From an uncultured Porphyromonadaceae bacterium (lineage in GTDB: Bacteria > Bacteroidota > Bacteroidia > Bacteroidales > Porphyromonadaceae), in assembly GCA_947253625.1 (NCBI GenBank), contig CAMYAB010000001.1, forward strand, positions 482,855-546,854: a stretch of DNA of 64,000 nt, given 5' to 3'. Position 1 is the stretch's first letter. Every line of letters begins with the position of its first letter. Shown one piece after another: positions 25,883 to 34,280 of the stretch. The notes beneath the pieces were generated by a model that was not told the DNA's origin, ran no database searches, and saw only the letters and a program-made list of their open reading frames with translations. A program made the position numbers and the translations under genes.

Positions 25883-26790
25883 ACGTCACCTTGGCGACAG
25901 CCACGGCTCACCATCGTATTGACCAAGTTGTTGGTGAAAATATAGTTTTTGACAGCCCACCGTGGAGCCAAGATCAACTCCGGCGGTGATTGCGACACAA
26001 ATCGATCGACATACAGGTTCGGACGCATGTGCCGGAGGAGCTCAATAGCCACCTCCAGATACTCCTCCGCACTCATGAGCGAAAAAGACTCCGGATCTCG
26101 TAGGTAATCCCTACCCATCGTCGTATTTTTCAGGATCTGTAGCTGATGGAGCTTGATCGATGTGATCGGCAGTGCCGATAGCTCAGCCACATGATGCCGA
26201 AAGTCCGCCCTCGACTCCCCCGGCAGCCCTATGATCAGGTGCGCTCCACAATCCACTCCCATCTCGGCAGTGGCACGGATGGTCGCAGCCGCCTCCCCAA
26301 AAGTGTGGCCACGATTCACCCTCCTCAGTGTACGATCGAGAGTGCTCTCCACTCCGTACTCAATGTAGACCCGAGTACGCTCACCCAGCCTGCCAAAGTA
26401 GTGGAGCCAATCCTCATCCACACAGTCCGGACGAGTACCGACTACCAGCCCCACCACCCCGGGTTGCGCCAGAGCCTCCTCGTACATTGCCCGCAACCGC
26501 CCACGATCGCCATAGGTATTGGTATAGCTCTGAAAATAGGCCAAGTACCTCATCTGAGGATACTTGTGCGAAAAAAAATCAATCCCATCCCGAAGTTGCT
26601 CCACGATTGGCCTGATACGAGAGGTGTAGCCGGGGGAAAATGAGTGGTTGTTGCAGTAGGTACACCCGCCCTGCCCCAGCGACCCATCACGATTCGGACA
26701 GGTACTTCCGGCATTGAGGGAGATCTTTTGGACCTTGTAGGCAAAGTGAGCCTTGTAATACTCTGAAAAGTCTAAGTAGGGCTTCGTCAT
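25855..26790 (-). CDS. Radical SAM protein, TIGR01212/YhcC family
   Basis: A 311-residue radical SAM enzyme. The iron-sulfur cysteines are Cys31, Cys43 and Cys46 in CPNRDGSLGQGGCTYC, the C-x11-C-x2-C spacing of this family rather than the usual C-x3-C-x2-C. The downstream blocks GLVVGTRPDCVDEDWL and EYGVESTLDRTLRRVNRGH are also typical of it. The E. coli homologue is YhcC; the reaction is unknown. It runs opposite to ribF, with the 3' ends overlapping by 28 bases, so antisense pairing of the two messages is possible. Confidence 0.9.
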   Translation of the reverse strand: MTKPYLDFSEYYKAHFAYKVQKISLNAGSTCPNRDGSLGQGGCTYCNNHSFSPGYTSRIRPIVEQLRDGIDFFSHKYPQMRYLAYFQSYTNTYGDRGRLRAMYEEALAQPGVVGLVVGTRPDCVDEDWLHYFGRLGERTRVYIEYGVESTLDRTLRRVNRGHTFGEAAATIRATAEMGVDCGAHLIIGLPGESRADFRHHVAELSALPITSIKLHQLQILKNTTMGRDYLRDPESFSLMSAEEYLEVAIELLRHMRPNLYVDRFVSQSPPELILAPRWAVKNYIFTNNLVNTMVSRGCRQGDVYGLGSDPI

Positions 26791-26888
26791 AACTAGAGCA
26801 AAACAACAGTATCCTCCCCGTAAAGATAAATAGAAAAAGGCTGTCTCACGACAACCTCTCCCTAATTATTAACCTAAAATCTAATACT

Positions 26889-27065
26889 ATGAAAAACACT
26901 CGCAAATCTAGATATATTCCCCGATATCTGCAAAAAAAGAATGCCCCACAAAGCCCGGGACACATTTTCATCCACGGAGCCGAATTTTTTGGTCCGTCGA
27001 AGCGATCGCTTCATTCCGTGAAACGTTTCGCTTCTATCCGTGAAAAAGATTGCTTCTATCCGTGA
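26889..27065 (+). CDS. Possible small basic protein (58 aa) running through repeat copy B
   Basis: ATG at 26889 follows an A/T-rich leader and opens a 58-codon frame, MKNTRKSRYIPRYLQKKNA at its start. The second half of the frame (from about codon 35) is made of the 22-bp repeat array. The first 20 codons look like a deliberate basic peptide; the rest may be accidental, with the repeat inserted into it. Apart from this ORF, repeat B and the promoter at 27239, the region 26791-27321 shows nothing else. Confidence 0.3.
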   Translation: MKNTRKSRYIPRYLQKKNAPQSPGHIFIHGAEFFGPSKRSLHSVKRFASIREKDCFYP

Positions 27066-27070
27066 AATCG
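26991..27070 (+). repeat. 22-bp-period tandem repeat, copy B
   Basis: Same layout as copy A: a degenerate unit (TCCGTCGAAGCGAT), the palindrome AAGCGATCGCTT's equivalent, then three units of the CGCTTCTATCCGTGAAA core (first with ATTCC for TATCC, third with TGCTTC). Lies between the divergent radical SAM and PDZ genes. Confidence 0.9.
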
Positions 27071-27238
27071 ACAGTCATATACAATTGACTGACAACCTGA
27101 CACTTACAAAACACTAAACTTGTGGTCAAAAATAAGGTCGGCACAGCAGAGGATTCGATGATGGTTTTAGCCCCCCAAAAAGGACACCTCCGAGCCATTT
27201 ATAAGAGCGCAATGGTGGGTAAATCGCTCACAAAGTGG

Positions 27239-27246
27239 TACATTTG
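27239..27246 (+). promoter_or_regulatory. -7 promoter element of the PDZ/GH125 operon
   Basis: TACATTTG fits TAnnTTTG, about 75 bases before the ATG at 27322. No good TTTG at -33. Confidence 0.45.
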
Positions 27247-27321
27247 TCTATGTGGAATGCCCGGTACACTACCGAGCACTCCCAACCCCCATAATCAAGA
27301 CACAATACAGAACCCTCACGA

Positions 27322-28761
27322 ATGAATACACAAAGAAGACTGCTGCTACTTGCCAGTGTTGTCCTAGCCACCCTCTTGGTCGGATCCGAGTCGCATGCCC
27401 AAAAGAAGACAAACTTCTCGGCCGGCATGCCCCACTGCGATGTGGGTCTGCTCTACCAGATCAGCTACCAACCCAACTGGGGCGATTCTCACGCTGTGGT
27501 GGTAGAGGTCATCCCCGGTAGTATGGCATCACGAGCCGGAGTCCGTGTAGGTGATATCCTCCTGACTATCAACGGAAAGGAAACCCGTGAAATGTCCGAG
27601 GAGGCCATCACCAATGCACTCCTCGACCCCTCCGCCAAATCAGTGACACTGGAGGTGGCACGACTGGGCAACGAGTCACTCCCCATCAAGCTGACCCATG
27701 AGTGCACCCCGGTGGACGAGTTGGACGAACGCCTGATGGCAAGTGCCTTTGCCATGTACAGCCTGGAGGATGTGGTGGATCGGAGGTTCACCATGCCACT
27801 CATCCACACACTCCCGACGATGAGAGACTTCATGGCCTACAAGACCTTCACCGTCCTGCCTGACCAACGACACACCCACCTGGGACGCACCATAGCCAAA
27901 GAACTCCGAGCAAAAGGACTGGTGGAAGTCAATACCGGAGGAGACTTGATGCTCAACATCCGTGGAGAAGTGACCCCCAACCCCTCCTACCGAGAGGGTA
28001 GCGAGGCAAACCTGGACCCAAACTTTCGCAACTATCGGTACGACTACCGCACCGAGTGGTTCGAGGCCTTCCCCTTTTTGAGCATCAATGCCCCGGCCTT
28101 TTCGGGGAAAAAGAGACTCCGGCTGGAGATAGAGCTATACGACCAAAAAGACAACACCCTGGTATGGAGTGTCACCGCTCGCGAACTACTCAATACAGAC
28201 TACAGCCCTGAAAACTACGTGGATGCCTTTGCACCACTCCTGCTGGCCAACTTCCCGTTCATGCGCTACGTGATGAACCCCACCTTTGTCCGTCACCAAA
28301 ACACCTACCGCTACACCGGCATCAGCTACGATGCCAATGACCTACAGCTGATCCGAGCTGTCGCACCCAATAGCCCGGCTGCCAAAGCCGGACTGCAGGA
28401 GGGGGATCGCATCAAGTCCATCAACGGGATGCCCCTCGACAGTGACGCTGAGAAGATGACCAAAGCCTACAAAGACTTCATCAAAGCCTCATGGAGACTA
28501 CGCAACCCGGACACTACCTTCCCCAACGACCGTGGACTGCAACAGTGCAGATACTGGAGCGTAGACAAGTACCTACAGGTGGCCGAGCTACTTCAGCAGC
28601 CCAAGTACTGTGCGGCCTTCTCCTACCTTTTTAGCCACAGGACCTACATCAACTCCCCGATCATCAAGGAGATTGTTTTTGAAATCGAGCGAAACGGAGA
28701 GCCACTATCGGCACTCGTCACGCCCAAGCTCGTCACACTAAACTATACCGAACTAAAATGA
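27322..28761 (+). CDS. Secreted PDZ-domain protein with DUF4136-like centre
   Basis: A 479-residue protein with a signal peptide (LLLLASVVLATLLVGSESHA). A first PDZ domain lies at about residues 50-115 (SRAGVRVGDILLTINGKE), a DUF4136-like middle at about 170-320, and a second PDZ at about 335-400 (SPAAKAGLQEGDRIKSING). There is no protease motif, so the PDZ domains probably bind other envelope proteins. It begins an operon with the GH125 mannosidase gene (4-base overlap) and DUF3256 and coiled-coil genes; a link to glycan handling is possible but unproven. Confidence 0.82.
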   Translation: MNTQRRLLLLASVVLATLLVGSESHAQKKTNFSAGMPHCDVGLLYQISYQPNWGDSHAVVVEVIPGSMASRAGVRVGDILLTINGKETREMSEEAITNALLDPSAKSVTLEVARLGNESLPIKLTHECTPVDELDERLMASAFAMYSLEDVVDRRFTMPLIHTLPTMRDFMAYKTFTVLPDQRHTHLGRTIAKELRAKGLVEVNTGGDLMLNIRGEVTPNPSYREGSEANLDPNFRNYRYDYRTEWFEAFPFLSINAPAFSGKKRLRLEIELYDQKDNTLVWSVTARELLNTDYSPENYVDAFAPLLLANFPFMRYVMNPTFVRHQNTYRYTGISYDANDLQLIRAVAPNSPAAKAGLQEGDRIKSINGMPLDSDAEKMTKAYKDFIKASWRLRNPDTTFPNDRGLQQCRYWSVDKYLQVAELLQQPKYCAAFSYLFSHRTYINSPIIKEIVFEIERNGEPLSALVTPKLVTLNYTELK

Positions 28762-30212
28762 AAAAGATCCTTCTACTCCTCCCCACCTTGCTCCTATCAA
28801 CCGGCGCATTTGCACAGACTGATGAGAAGCACCCCTACATGGAGCTTGCACGTATCGAGGTCAAAGACAACACCTACATCTCCAAACGCCCCGATGTGGA
28901 GAAACGACTCTTCACGAGCGATGCTATAGAGCGCGAAATCAAGAGAGTAAGCCAACTCCTGAAAAATCCCAAGCTGCGCTGGATGTTTCAGAACTGTCTG
29001 CCCAGCACAATAGACACCACGGTACACTTTCGGTACGATGACCAAGGCAACCCCGAGACCTTTGTCTACACCGGCGACCTAGCCGCCATGTGGCTACGCG
29101 ACTCCGGAGCACAAGTATGGCCCTACCTGCGCTTTGCCAACCAAGACCCCAAGGTCAAGGACATGCTCAAGGGGACGATCCGCATGCACATGAGACAAAT
29201 CTGTCTCGATCCCTTTGCCAACGCTTTTCTAGACGGACCCGCACCCTCGCCCTGGGATGACGACCTGACCCAAATGCTACCTGAACTACACGAACGCAAG
29301 TGGGAGATCGACTCGCTCTGCTACCCAATACGCTTGGCCTATGAATACTGGAAGGTCACCGGAGATACCTCAATATTTGACAGCACGTTCATCACTGCAC
29401 TGCAAAAAATACTGGCCACATTCAAGGACCAGCAACGCAAAGAAGGGCTGGGCTCCTACTCCTTTCAACGCATGACCACACGCAGCACCGACACCAAGTC
29501 CAACGAAGGATACGGAGAGCCGGTAAAACCGGTGGGGCTGATCGTATCGGCCTTTCGCCCATCGGATGATGCGACCCACTTCCAATTTTTGGTTCCGTCC
29601 AACTTTTTTGCAGTTACCTCCTGCCGAAAGGCAGCAGAGATGCTCTGCGCCATCGGTGGGAAAGAAAAGCTGGCCACGGACTTTGAAGCTCTTGCCAACG
29701 AGGTGGAGACAGCCCTCAAAGAGTACGCTGTAGTCAAGCACCCCAAGTATGGAGAGATCTATGCCTTTGAGGTGGATGGCTTTGGCAATCACTACCTGAT
29801 GGACGATGCCAACGTCCCAAGCCTCATCGCACTACCCTACCTCGGTGATGTGAGCGTAGACGACCCTATCTACCAAAACACTCGTCGCTTCGTCCTCAGC
29901 GAGGACAACCCCTACTTCTTCAAAGGCACAGCCGGAGAGGGCATCGGGGGTCCACACATCGGGTACGATATGGTCTGGCCCATGAGCATCATGATGAGAG
30001 CCTTTACCAGCCAAGACGATAGCGAGATCCTACACTGCCTCCGCATGCTGATATCCACCGACTGCAATACCGGGCTGATCCACGAGTCGTTCAATAAAAA
30101 CGACGCCTCCAACTACACCCGCCCATGGTTTGCCTGGCAAAACTCACTCTTTGGTGAGTTGATCCTGACACTGGAAAAGAAGGGCAAGCTGGAGCTCCTC
30201 AATAGTCTATGA
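28758..30212 (+). CDS. GH125 exo-alpha-1,6-mannosidase
   Basis: A 484-residue glycosidase with a signal peptide (LLLLPTLLLSTGAFAQ). The family block DLAAMWLRDSGAQVWPY (about residues 106-122) and GPAPSPWDDD, KWEIDSLCYPIRLAYEYW and TAGEGIGGPHIGYDMVWPMS are typical of GH125, metal-independent enzymes that remove alpha-1,6-linked mannose, for example from N-glycans. It probably acts in the periplasm on mannosides. It shares ATGA overlaps with the PDZ and DUF3256 genes on either side and is not in a Sus-type locus. Confidence 0.92.
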   Translation: MKKILLLLPTLLLSTGAFAQTDEKHPYMELARIEVKDNTYISKRPDVEKRLFTSDAIEREIKRVSQLLKNPKLRWMFQNCLPSTIDTTVHFRYDDQGNPETFVYTGDLAAMWLRDSGAQVWPYLRFANQDPKVKDMLKGTIRMHMRQICLDPFANAFLDGPAPSPWDDDLTQMLPELHERKWEIDSLCYPIRLAYEYWKVTGDTSIFDSTFITALQKILATFKDQQRKEGLGSYSFQRMTTRSTDTKSNEGYGEPVKPVGLIVSAFRPSDDATHFQFLVPSNFFAVTSCRKAAEMLCAIGGKEKLATDFEALANEVETALKEYAVVKHPKYGEIYAFEVDGFGNHYLMDDANVPSLIALPYLGDVSVDDPIYQNTRRFVLSEDNPYFFKGTAGEGIGGPHIGYDMVWPMSIMMRAFTSQDDSEILHCLRMLISTDCNTGLIHESFNKNDASNYTRPWFAWQNSLFGELILTLEKKGKLELLNSL

Positions 30213-30862
30213 CCCCGAGGCAACTGATCGTCACTACCATTTTAGCCTGCTTTTGCGCCCTCCCCATAGTGGCCCAAAAGCAGGCCAAGATGGCCTCTAT
30301 ATTTGTCCAAACACCGGAGGAGCTGATCCCGGCACTCAACCAAGACCTCAAGTCCGACCTAGTGGAGCAATACTATGACCGGACTGATACCGAGCTACGC
30401 AACCTCTACAATGGGCCATGCCGGATCACCAAAATCACCGACAGCTATCTGAGGCTGGAGCTAGACTCCACCATGGTCGTTGAGTTTAAGCAACTGGGAG
30501 GGCGATGGTTTCGGCCCAAATACTATGGGATGTCCGTGACCTCTACCATATCACCCGCACTATCGGTCCTTTCATTTTTTGACACCAAGTGGGCTCCAAT
30601 CCCCAGATCGTCTATGGTGGCGCTACCCGAGCCGGAGCAATTTTTGATCACACCGGCGGACTCCATCAGATTGGACTACAAAAAAGCCCGCATTGAGAGA
30701 GAGGTATGGGAGTATGTGGCCACCTTTGACCCGGATAGGCCGACCCTTACTTTTCGGATCAGTGCCTTTGATGAGCCATTGGCCAAAAAGCAACACCCGA
30801 CCGTTCCGCAGCTACTGAAAGAGATCACCTACCGGTGGAGACATAACCGCTTTGTTCACTGA
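30209..30862 (+). CDS. DUF3256-type secreted protein (217 aa)
   Basis: A 217-residue protein with a signal peptide (TTILACFCALPIVAQ). After it, FVQTPEELIPALNQDLKSDL, a Bacteroidetes-type pattern of DUF3256, and beta-rich repeats with DSYLRLELDSTMVVEF. Function unknown; periplasmic by its signal. It overlaps the GH125 gene by four bases and ends two bases before the next gene, so it belongs to the same operon. Confidence 0.72.
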   Translation: MTPRQLIVTTILACFCALPIVAQKQAKMASIFVQTPEELIPALNQDLKSDLVEQYYDRTDTELRNLYNGPCRITKITDSYLRLELDSTMVVEFKQLGGRWFRPKYYGMSVTSTISPALSVLSFFDTKWAPIPRSSMVALPEPEQFLITPADSIRLDYKKARIEREVWEYVATFDPDRPTLTFRISAFDEPLAKKQHPTVPQLLKEITYRWRHNRFVH

Positions 30863-30864
30863 CC

Positions 30865-31770
30865 ATGATCACAAACACAACTGAAGACAAAGCCAGACAA
30901 CGCAAAGCCCTCTACATCCTTTTGGGCCTATTGGTTGCTCTGACCATCGTTGGTGGAGCCACCTACATCGTACACCAGCAAAAGAAAATCACAGAGATAC
31001 AGGAGCTATCCACTTTGGACAAAAAGCTACTGGAGGAAGACTACAACGATCTAGTCCTCCAGTACGAGGGCTTCAAGTTCACAGTAGAGGACGACTCTCT
31101 GCTCCAACAACTCAGTTCGGAGCAGGCCAAGGTCAAGCGTCTCATGGAGGAGCTCCAAACTGTGAAGAGTACAAATGCGGCAAAGATCGCAGACCTCAAA
31201 CGAGAGCTTGAGACACTCCGAAAAGTCCTCAGGAGCTACGTCGTACAGATCGACTCACTCAACCGTGCCAACCAAGAGCTAAGAACCGAAAACCAAGAGG
31301 TCAAGCAACAAATCTCCCAAGTGACCTCACAACGCCAGCGTCTACAAGCCGAGAAAGATGAGCTCGCCAACCAAGTACAACTGGCGGCCAAGCTCTCGAT
31401 ATCCGGTCTGCAAGTCAAGGGGCTCAACTCCAGAGGCCGACCCACCAAGCGGGTCCAAAACATGAAGCAACTCGAGATCGCCTTTCAACTAGATCGGAAT
31501 GTCACGACCGAGCCGGGGATGAAAACCATCTACCTACGCATCACCAAGCCGGATGGAGTCCTGCTTGAGCAACCTGGTGTAAGCGGCACTTTTCCTTTTG
31601 AGAGCGGGAAAGTACCCTACTCGGTATCCCGACAAGTAGAATACGGTGGAGAGCCGGTTGGGATGACCATATACTGGGATATCCAGGAGTTTTTGGTCGA
31701 GGGGAGCTATCGGATAGAGTTCTTCGCCGACGGCTACAAAATCGGTCACGCCGGCTTTGCACTACAGTGA
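30865..31770 (+). CDS. Membrane-anchored coiled-coil protein (301 aa)
   Basis: One N-terminal membrane segment (LYILLGLLVALTIVGGATYIV, about residues 16-36), then a coiled coil of about 130 residues, then a beta-rich C-terminal domain of about 105 residues. Topology with a short inside N-terminus suggests the coil and domain lie in the periplasm. Similar proteins are common in Bacteroidetes and uncharacterised; no enzyme motif is seen. Last gene of the PDZ/GH125 operon, followed by a strong terminator. Confidence 0.78.
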   Translation: MITNTTEDKARQRKALYILLGLLVALTIVGGATYIVHQQKKITEIQELSTLDKKLLEEDYNDLVLQYEGFKFTVEDDSLLQQLSSEQAKVKRLMEELQTVKSTNAAKIADLKRELETLRKVLRSYVVQIDSLNRANQELRTENQEVKQQISQVTSQRQRLQAEKDELANQVQLAAKLSISGLQVKGLNSRGRPTKRVQNMKQLEIAFQLDRNVTTEPGMKTIYLRITKPDGVLLEQPGVSGTFPFESGKVPYSVSRQVEYGGEPVGMTIYWDIQEFLVEGSYRIEFFADGYKIGHAGFALQ

Positions 31771-31803
31771 CACTGAGCTAACGATCGGCATCGTTGCCAA
31801 AAA

Positions 31804-31843
31804 ACAAGGGTGTGCCAAATCTTATTGGCACACCCTTGTTTAG
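31804..31843 (+). terminator. Terminator of the PDZ/GH125 operon
   Basis: ACAAGGGTGTGCCAA (31804-31818) pairs perfectly with 31825-31839 around a 6-base loop, followed by TTTA. The stem is like those at 6206 and 31873. Confidence 0.75.
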
Positions 31844-31862
31844 CTCTACACAGCACCGACCG

Positions 31863-31902
31863 AAACAAAAAAGGGGTGCCAAAACTACCGTTTTGGACAC
31901 CC
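31863..31902 (-). terminator. Terminator of the small winged-helix gene
   Basis: On the minus strand GGGTGTCCAAAAC pairs with GTTTTGGCACCCC (31873-31902), with one bulge, and is followed by TTTTTTG (down to about 31865). It serves the gene ending at 32008. Confidence 0.65.
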
Positions 31903-32007
31903 TCGGATTCCTTACTCACACTTCGGATGAAGCGCGACACTTACCTTCCCTTCCTCTCGCTATGGAGAGGCTTTGTACCGCAAGTTCCCTCCTTACTCGT
32001 GCGAGCT

Positions 32008-32214
32008 CTATCTTCTCAGTCGGACCGTAAACTCCTTTTCTGAATCGTCAAAGTCCACCTTACCCTCTTTGGCAAGCCAGCCCAGAGCCAAGTTTACATC
32101 ACGCTCGGTGCGCAACTTCGTCACCCGCTTTAGCTCCTTTACGGTCAGTGGATCCTTGCTTTCGTCCAAAGCTCGCCATACGATACCGGCATTAGTTCCT
32201 ATTGTTGCTATCAT
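32008..32214 (-). CDS. Small winged-helix protein (PF10771-like)
   Basis: A 68-residue protein that fits a winged helix-turn-helix: NAGIVWRALDESKDPLTVKE (helix 1 to 2), LRTERDVNLALGWLAKEGKV (recognition helix), then a beta wing. It resembles the short winged-helix proteins of PF10771 found in Bacteroidetes. It could bind DNA or act as an RNA- or protein-binding adaptor; no target is known. It stands alone on the minus strand with its own terminator. Confidence 0.75.
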   Translation of the reverse strand: MIATIGTNAGIVWRALDESKDPLTVKELKRVTKLRTERDVNLALGWLAKEGKVDFDDSEKEFTVRLRR

Positions 32215-32377
32215 AACTTTTGTACATTCATCTTTTGGGGTTACACAACCTTATGGCTATCGCAAATATACTTAATTATCTCTAAACCTAAAGAGCTTCC
32301 AGCATCGGAAATCGCCTGAAATAGTTTAACTTTGTTCCGATGTTAACCCCACACGATCCTTACACCCGACGGACAGC

Positions 32378-33436
32378 ATGATGTCAGAGCCCCCACACCA
32401 TACTGCGTGGCATCGCCTTTGCCCCCCGCTGCTCCTCTACGTCACAAGCCTAGGGCTGACACTCTACTGTCTGCTATCCGCATGCGAGATGGCGCACACA
32501 CAGGGAGTCGCATACCTCCGGACTGCAATCCTCACCGGCGAAAAGCCCTCCCTCCTGCTCCTCAAGTATCAGCCGGCAGTGGTCGGAGTGCTCCTGGCAC
32601 TTATACAGTTTGGACGATCGGGGTTCAAAAAAGCAGTGCAAGAGACAGGGCAAGTCCGACAGATAGCCACTGCGCTCAGCCGAGGCGGTGGAGCACTGTT
32701 GCTTCTTTTTGGGATCCAGATGGGGCTCAACCAACTATTGCTGACTCATTTCCTTCCCCAAGTGCAGACAGAGCCGATACATGTGACTACACTACCATGG
32801 TTCATGGCCGGAGTAGCCGGCTATGGGCTGACCGCACTGATCAGGCTGGAGTCAAGCACTCCTCGTCGTATCATCGACCTCCTCTTTGCCACCGCCATCA
32901 TACACCTATACTATGTAGCCACCGCACCTGGTGCTTACGCCAAACTACTCCCTATCGTAGCCCTCTTTAGTCTGGCGATGCTCTACATGCCACTGGTGAC
33001 TGTTGATCGCCGGCAGACACGCAGATCAGTGGCCCAAAAGTCACTCGTCGCCCGTCTCTTTGGGATACTCTACGCCCTCCTCTTCATCACCCTCCTCTGC
33101 TGGGCACTCCCCCTACTCCTACGCTTGGTACCGGAGGATACTGCAGGATCACCTACACATCTCTATACCCCATCAGCAACGGCCACAGACACTGTCCCCC
33201 ACAGCCCACACCCATTAGACCCCTACAACGAGCCCGTACCACAAGCCACACGGAGAGAGAAGATCCGCAAAGCCCTTATACCCTTTGAACTCACCTTCAC
33301 CTCTGATCACGACCACCTCTTCCGCCCTCGGATAAGTGACGTATCCCCCCTGCCCCTCATACTTTGGCACCTGATCGGGTTCGGACTCCTCTACCGCAAA
33401 CGACGCAAACACCGCACCACTCAACATTCCCAATGA
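32378..33436 (+). CDS. Hypothetical membrane protein (352 aa) before ruvC
   Basis: Several hydrophobic segments are visible: about residues 16-35, 60-75, 107-122, 145-160, 180-197, 207-222 and 240-265, with a further one near 335. There is a long polar loop between the last two. No recognised domain. Codon use is like that of the neighbours, so it is a resident gene. It ends with ATGA overlapping the ruvC start, so the two are translationally coupled, though a functional link is not evident. Confidence 0.65.
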   Translation: MMSEPPHHTAWHRLCPPLLLYVTSLGLTLYCLLSACEMAHTQGVAYLRTAILTGEKPSLLLLKYQPAVVGVLLALIQFGRSGFKKAVQETGQVRQIATALSRGGGALLLLFGIQMGLNQLLLTHFLPQVQTEPIHVTTLPWFMAGVAGYGLTALIRLESSTPRRIIDLLFATAIIHLYYVATAPGAYAKLLPIVALFSLAMLYMPLVTVDRRQTRRSVAQKSLVARLFGILYALLFITLLCWALPLLLRLVPEDTAGSPTHLYTPSATATDTVPHSPHPLDPYNEPVPQATRREKIRKALIPFELTFTSDHDHLFRPRISDVSPLPLILWHLIGFGLLYRKRRKHRTTQHSQ

Positions 33437-34014
33437 GCCCCAAGAGACAACCTCAAACGCAACCACAAGTCATCATCGGCGTAGACCCAGGCACCATCAT
33501 CATGGGGTACGGCATCCTCTCTGTTTCGGACCGAAAAGAGCTGTCGTTACTCGCCATGGGCGTACTCCGGCTGAGCACACTCGACGACCACTACGAGCGA
33601 CTCCACAAGATCTACGACGGCATACAAGCCCTCATCCGCAGATACACGCCCACAGCCCTGGCCGTCGAAGCACCTTTCTACGGCAAAAACGTCCAATCCA
33701 TGCTCAAGCTCGGCCGGGCCCAAGGTGCCGCTATAGTGGCCGCCAAGAGTGCCAACCTCCCCGTCACCGAGTATGCACCATCGACCATCAAGCGTGCCAT
33801 CACAGGCAGAGGCAACGCCTCCAAGGAGCAGGTAAGCCTCATCCTACAGCGACAGCTCAAGATCCCGGCAGACGCCCTCCTCAATGCGCTCGATGCCACC
33901 GATGCTGTCGCCGTCGCACTCTGCCACCATCTACAGCAGAGCACACCGATACCCACCTCCGGATCCTCCTCGTGGGCGGACTTTGTCCGAAAAAACCAGG
34001 ACAGAGTCAAGTAA
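33433..34014 (+). CDS. ruvC: Holliday junction resolvase RuvC
   Basis: A 193-residue endonuclease that cuts Holliday junctions in recombination. VIIGVDPGTIIMGYG has the first catalytic Asp (Asp18 with my start), AVEAPFYGKNVQS has the Glu, and NALDATDAVAVALCHH holds the last acidic pair. I start it at 33433 (MSPKRQ), overlapping the upstream gene by ATGA; the ORF from 33364 would add 23 residues before the first strand. The C-terminus is slightly extended, as in other Bacteroidetes. Confidence 0.95.
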   Translation: MSPKRQPQTQPQVIIGVDPGTIIMGYGILSVSDRKELSLLAMGVLRLSTLDDHYERLHKIYDGIQALIRRYTPTALAVEAPFYGKNVQSMLKLGRAQGAAIVAAKSANLPVTEYAPSTIKRAITGRGNASKEQVSLILQRQLKIPADALLNALDATDAVAVALCHHLQQSTPIPTSGSSSWADFVRKNQDRVK

Positions 34015-34128
34015 AAAGAGCCGTCACAAAAGAGCAACGGAGGCCAACCCCCTCACCCACCGACCACCATCTCCCCAAAAACAATAAGAGAGAACCCATG
34101 AAAAAAGAGGCAAAAACGGGGGCTTATT

Positions 34129-34158
34129 TTTGCAGTTGCTGGTTTTTTCTTATATTTG
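34129..34158 (+). promoter_or_regulatory. Promoter of the OmpA-family gene
   Basis: -33 TTTG (34129-34132) and -7 TATATTTG (34151-34158), 18-base spacer. The leader is then about 115 bases, long enough for post-transcriptional control. Confidence 0.65.
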
Positions 34159-34280
34159 TGCAGTGTAATGGTGGTACCACAGACACAGCACGCTAGAGAA
34201 TCGACTGATTAGCGCCGAATGTAGACCACAAAACATTAGAGAGATATAGACTAATAATTGAAAGTAACAACAAACAATTA

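Noticed and set aside
32407..32970. 187-aa ORF overlapping the membrane-protein gene
   Set aside because: A frame-shifted shadow of the 32378-33436 gene, with low-complexity composition and no domain.
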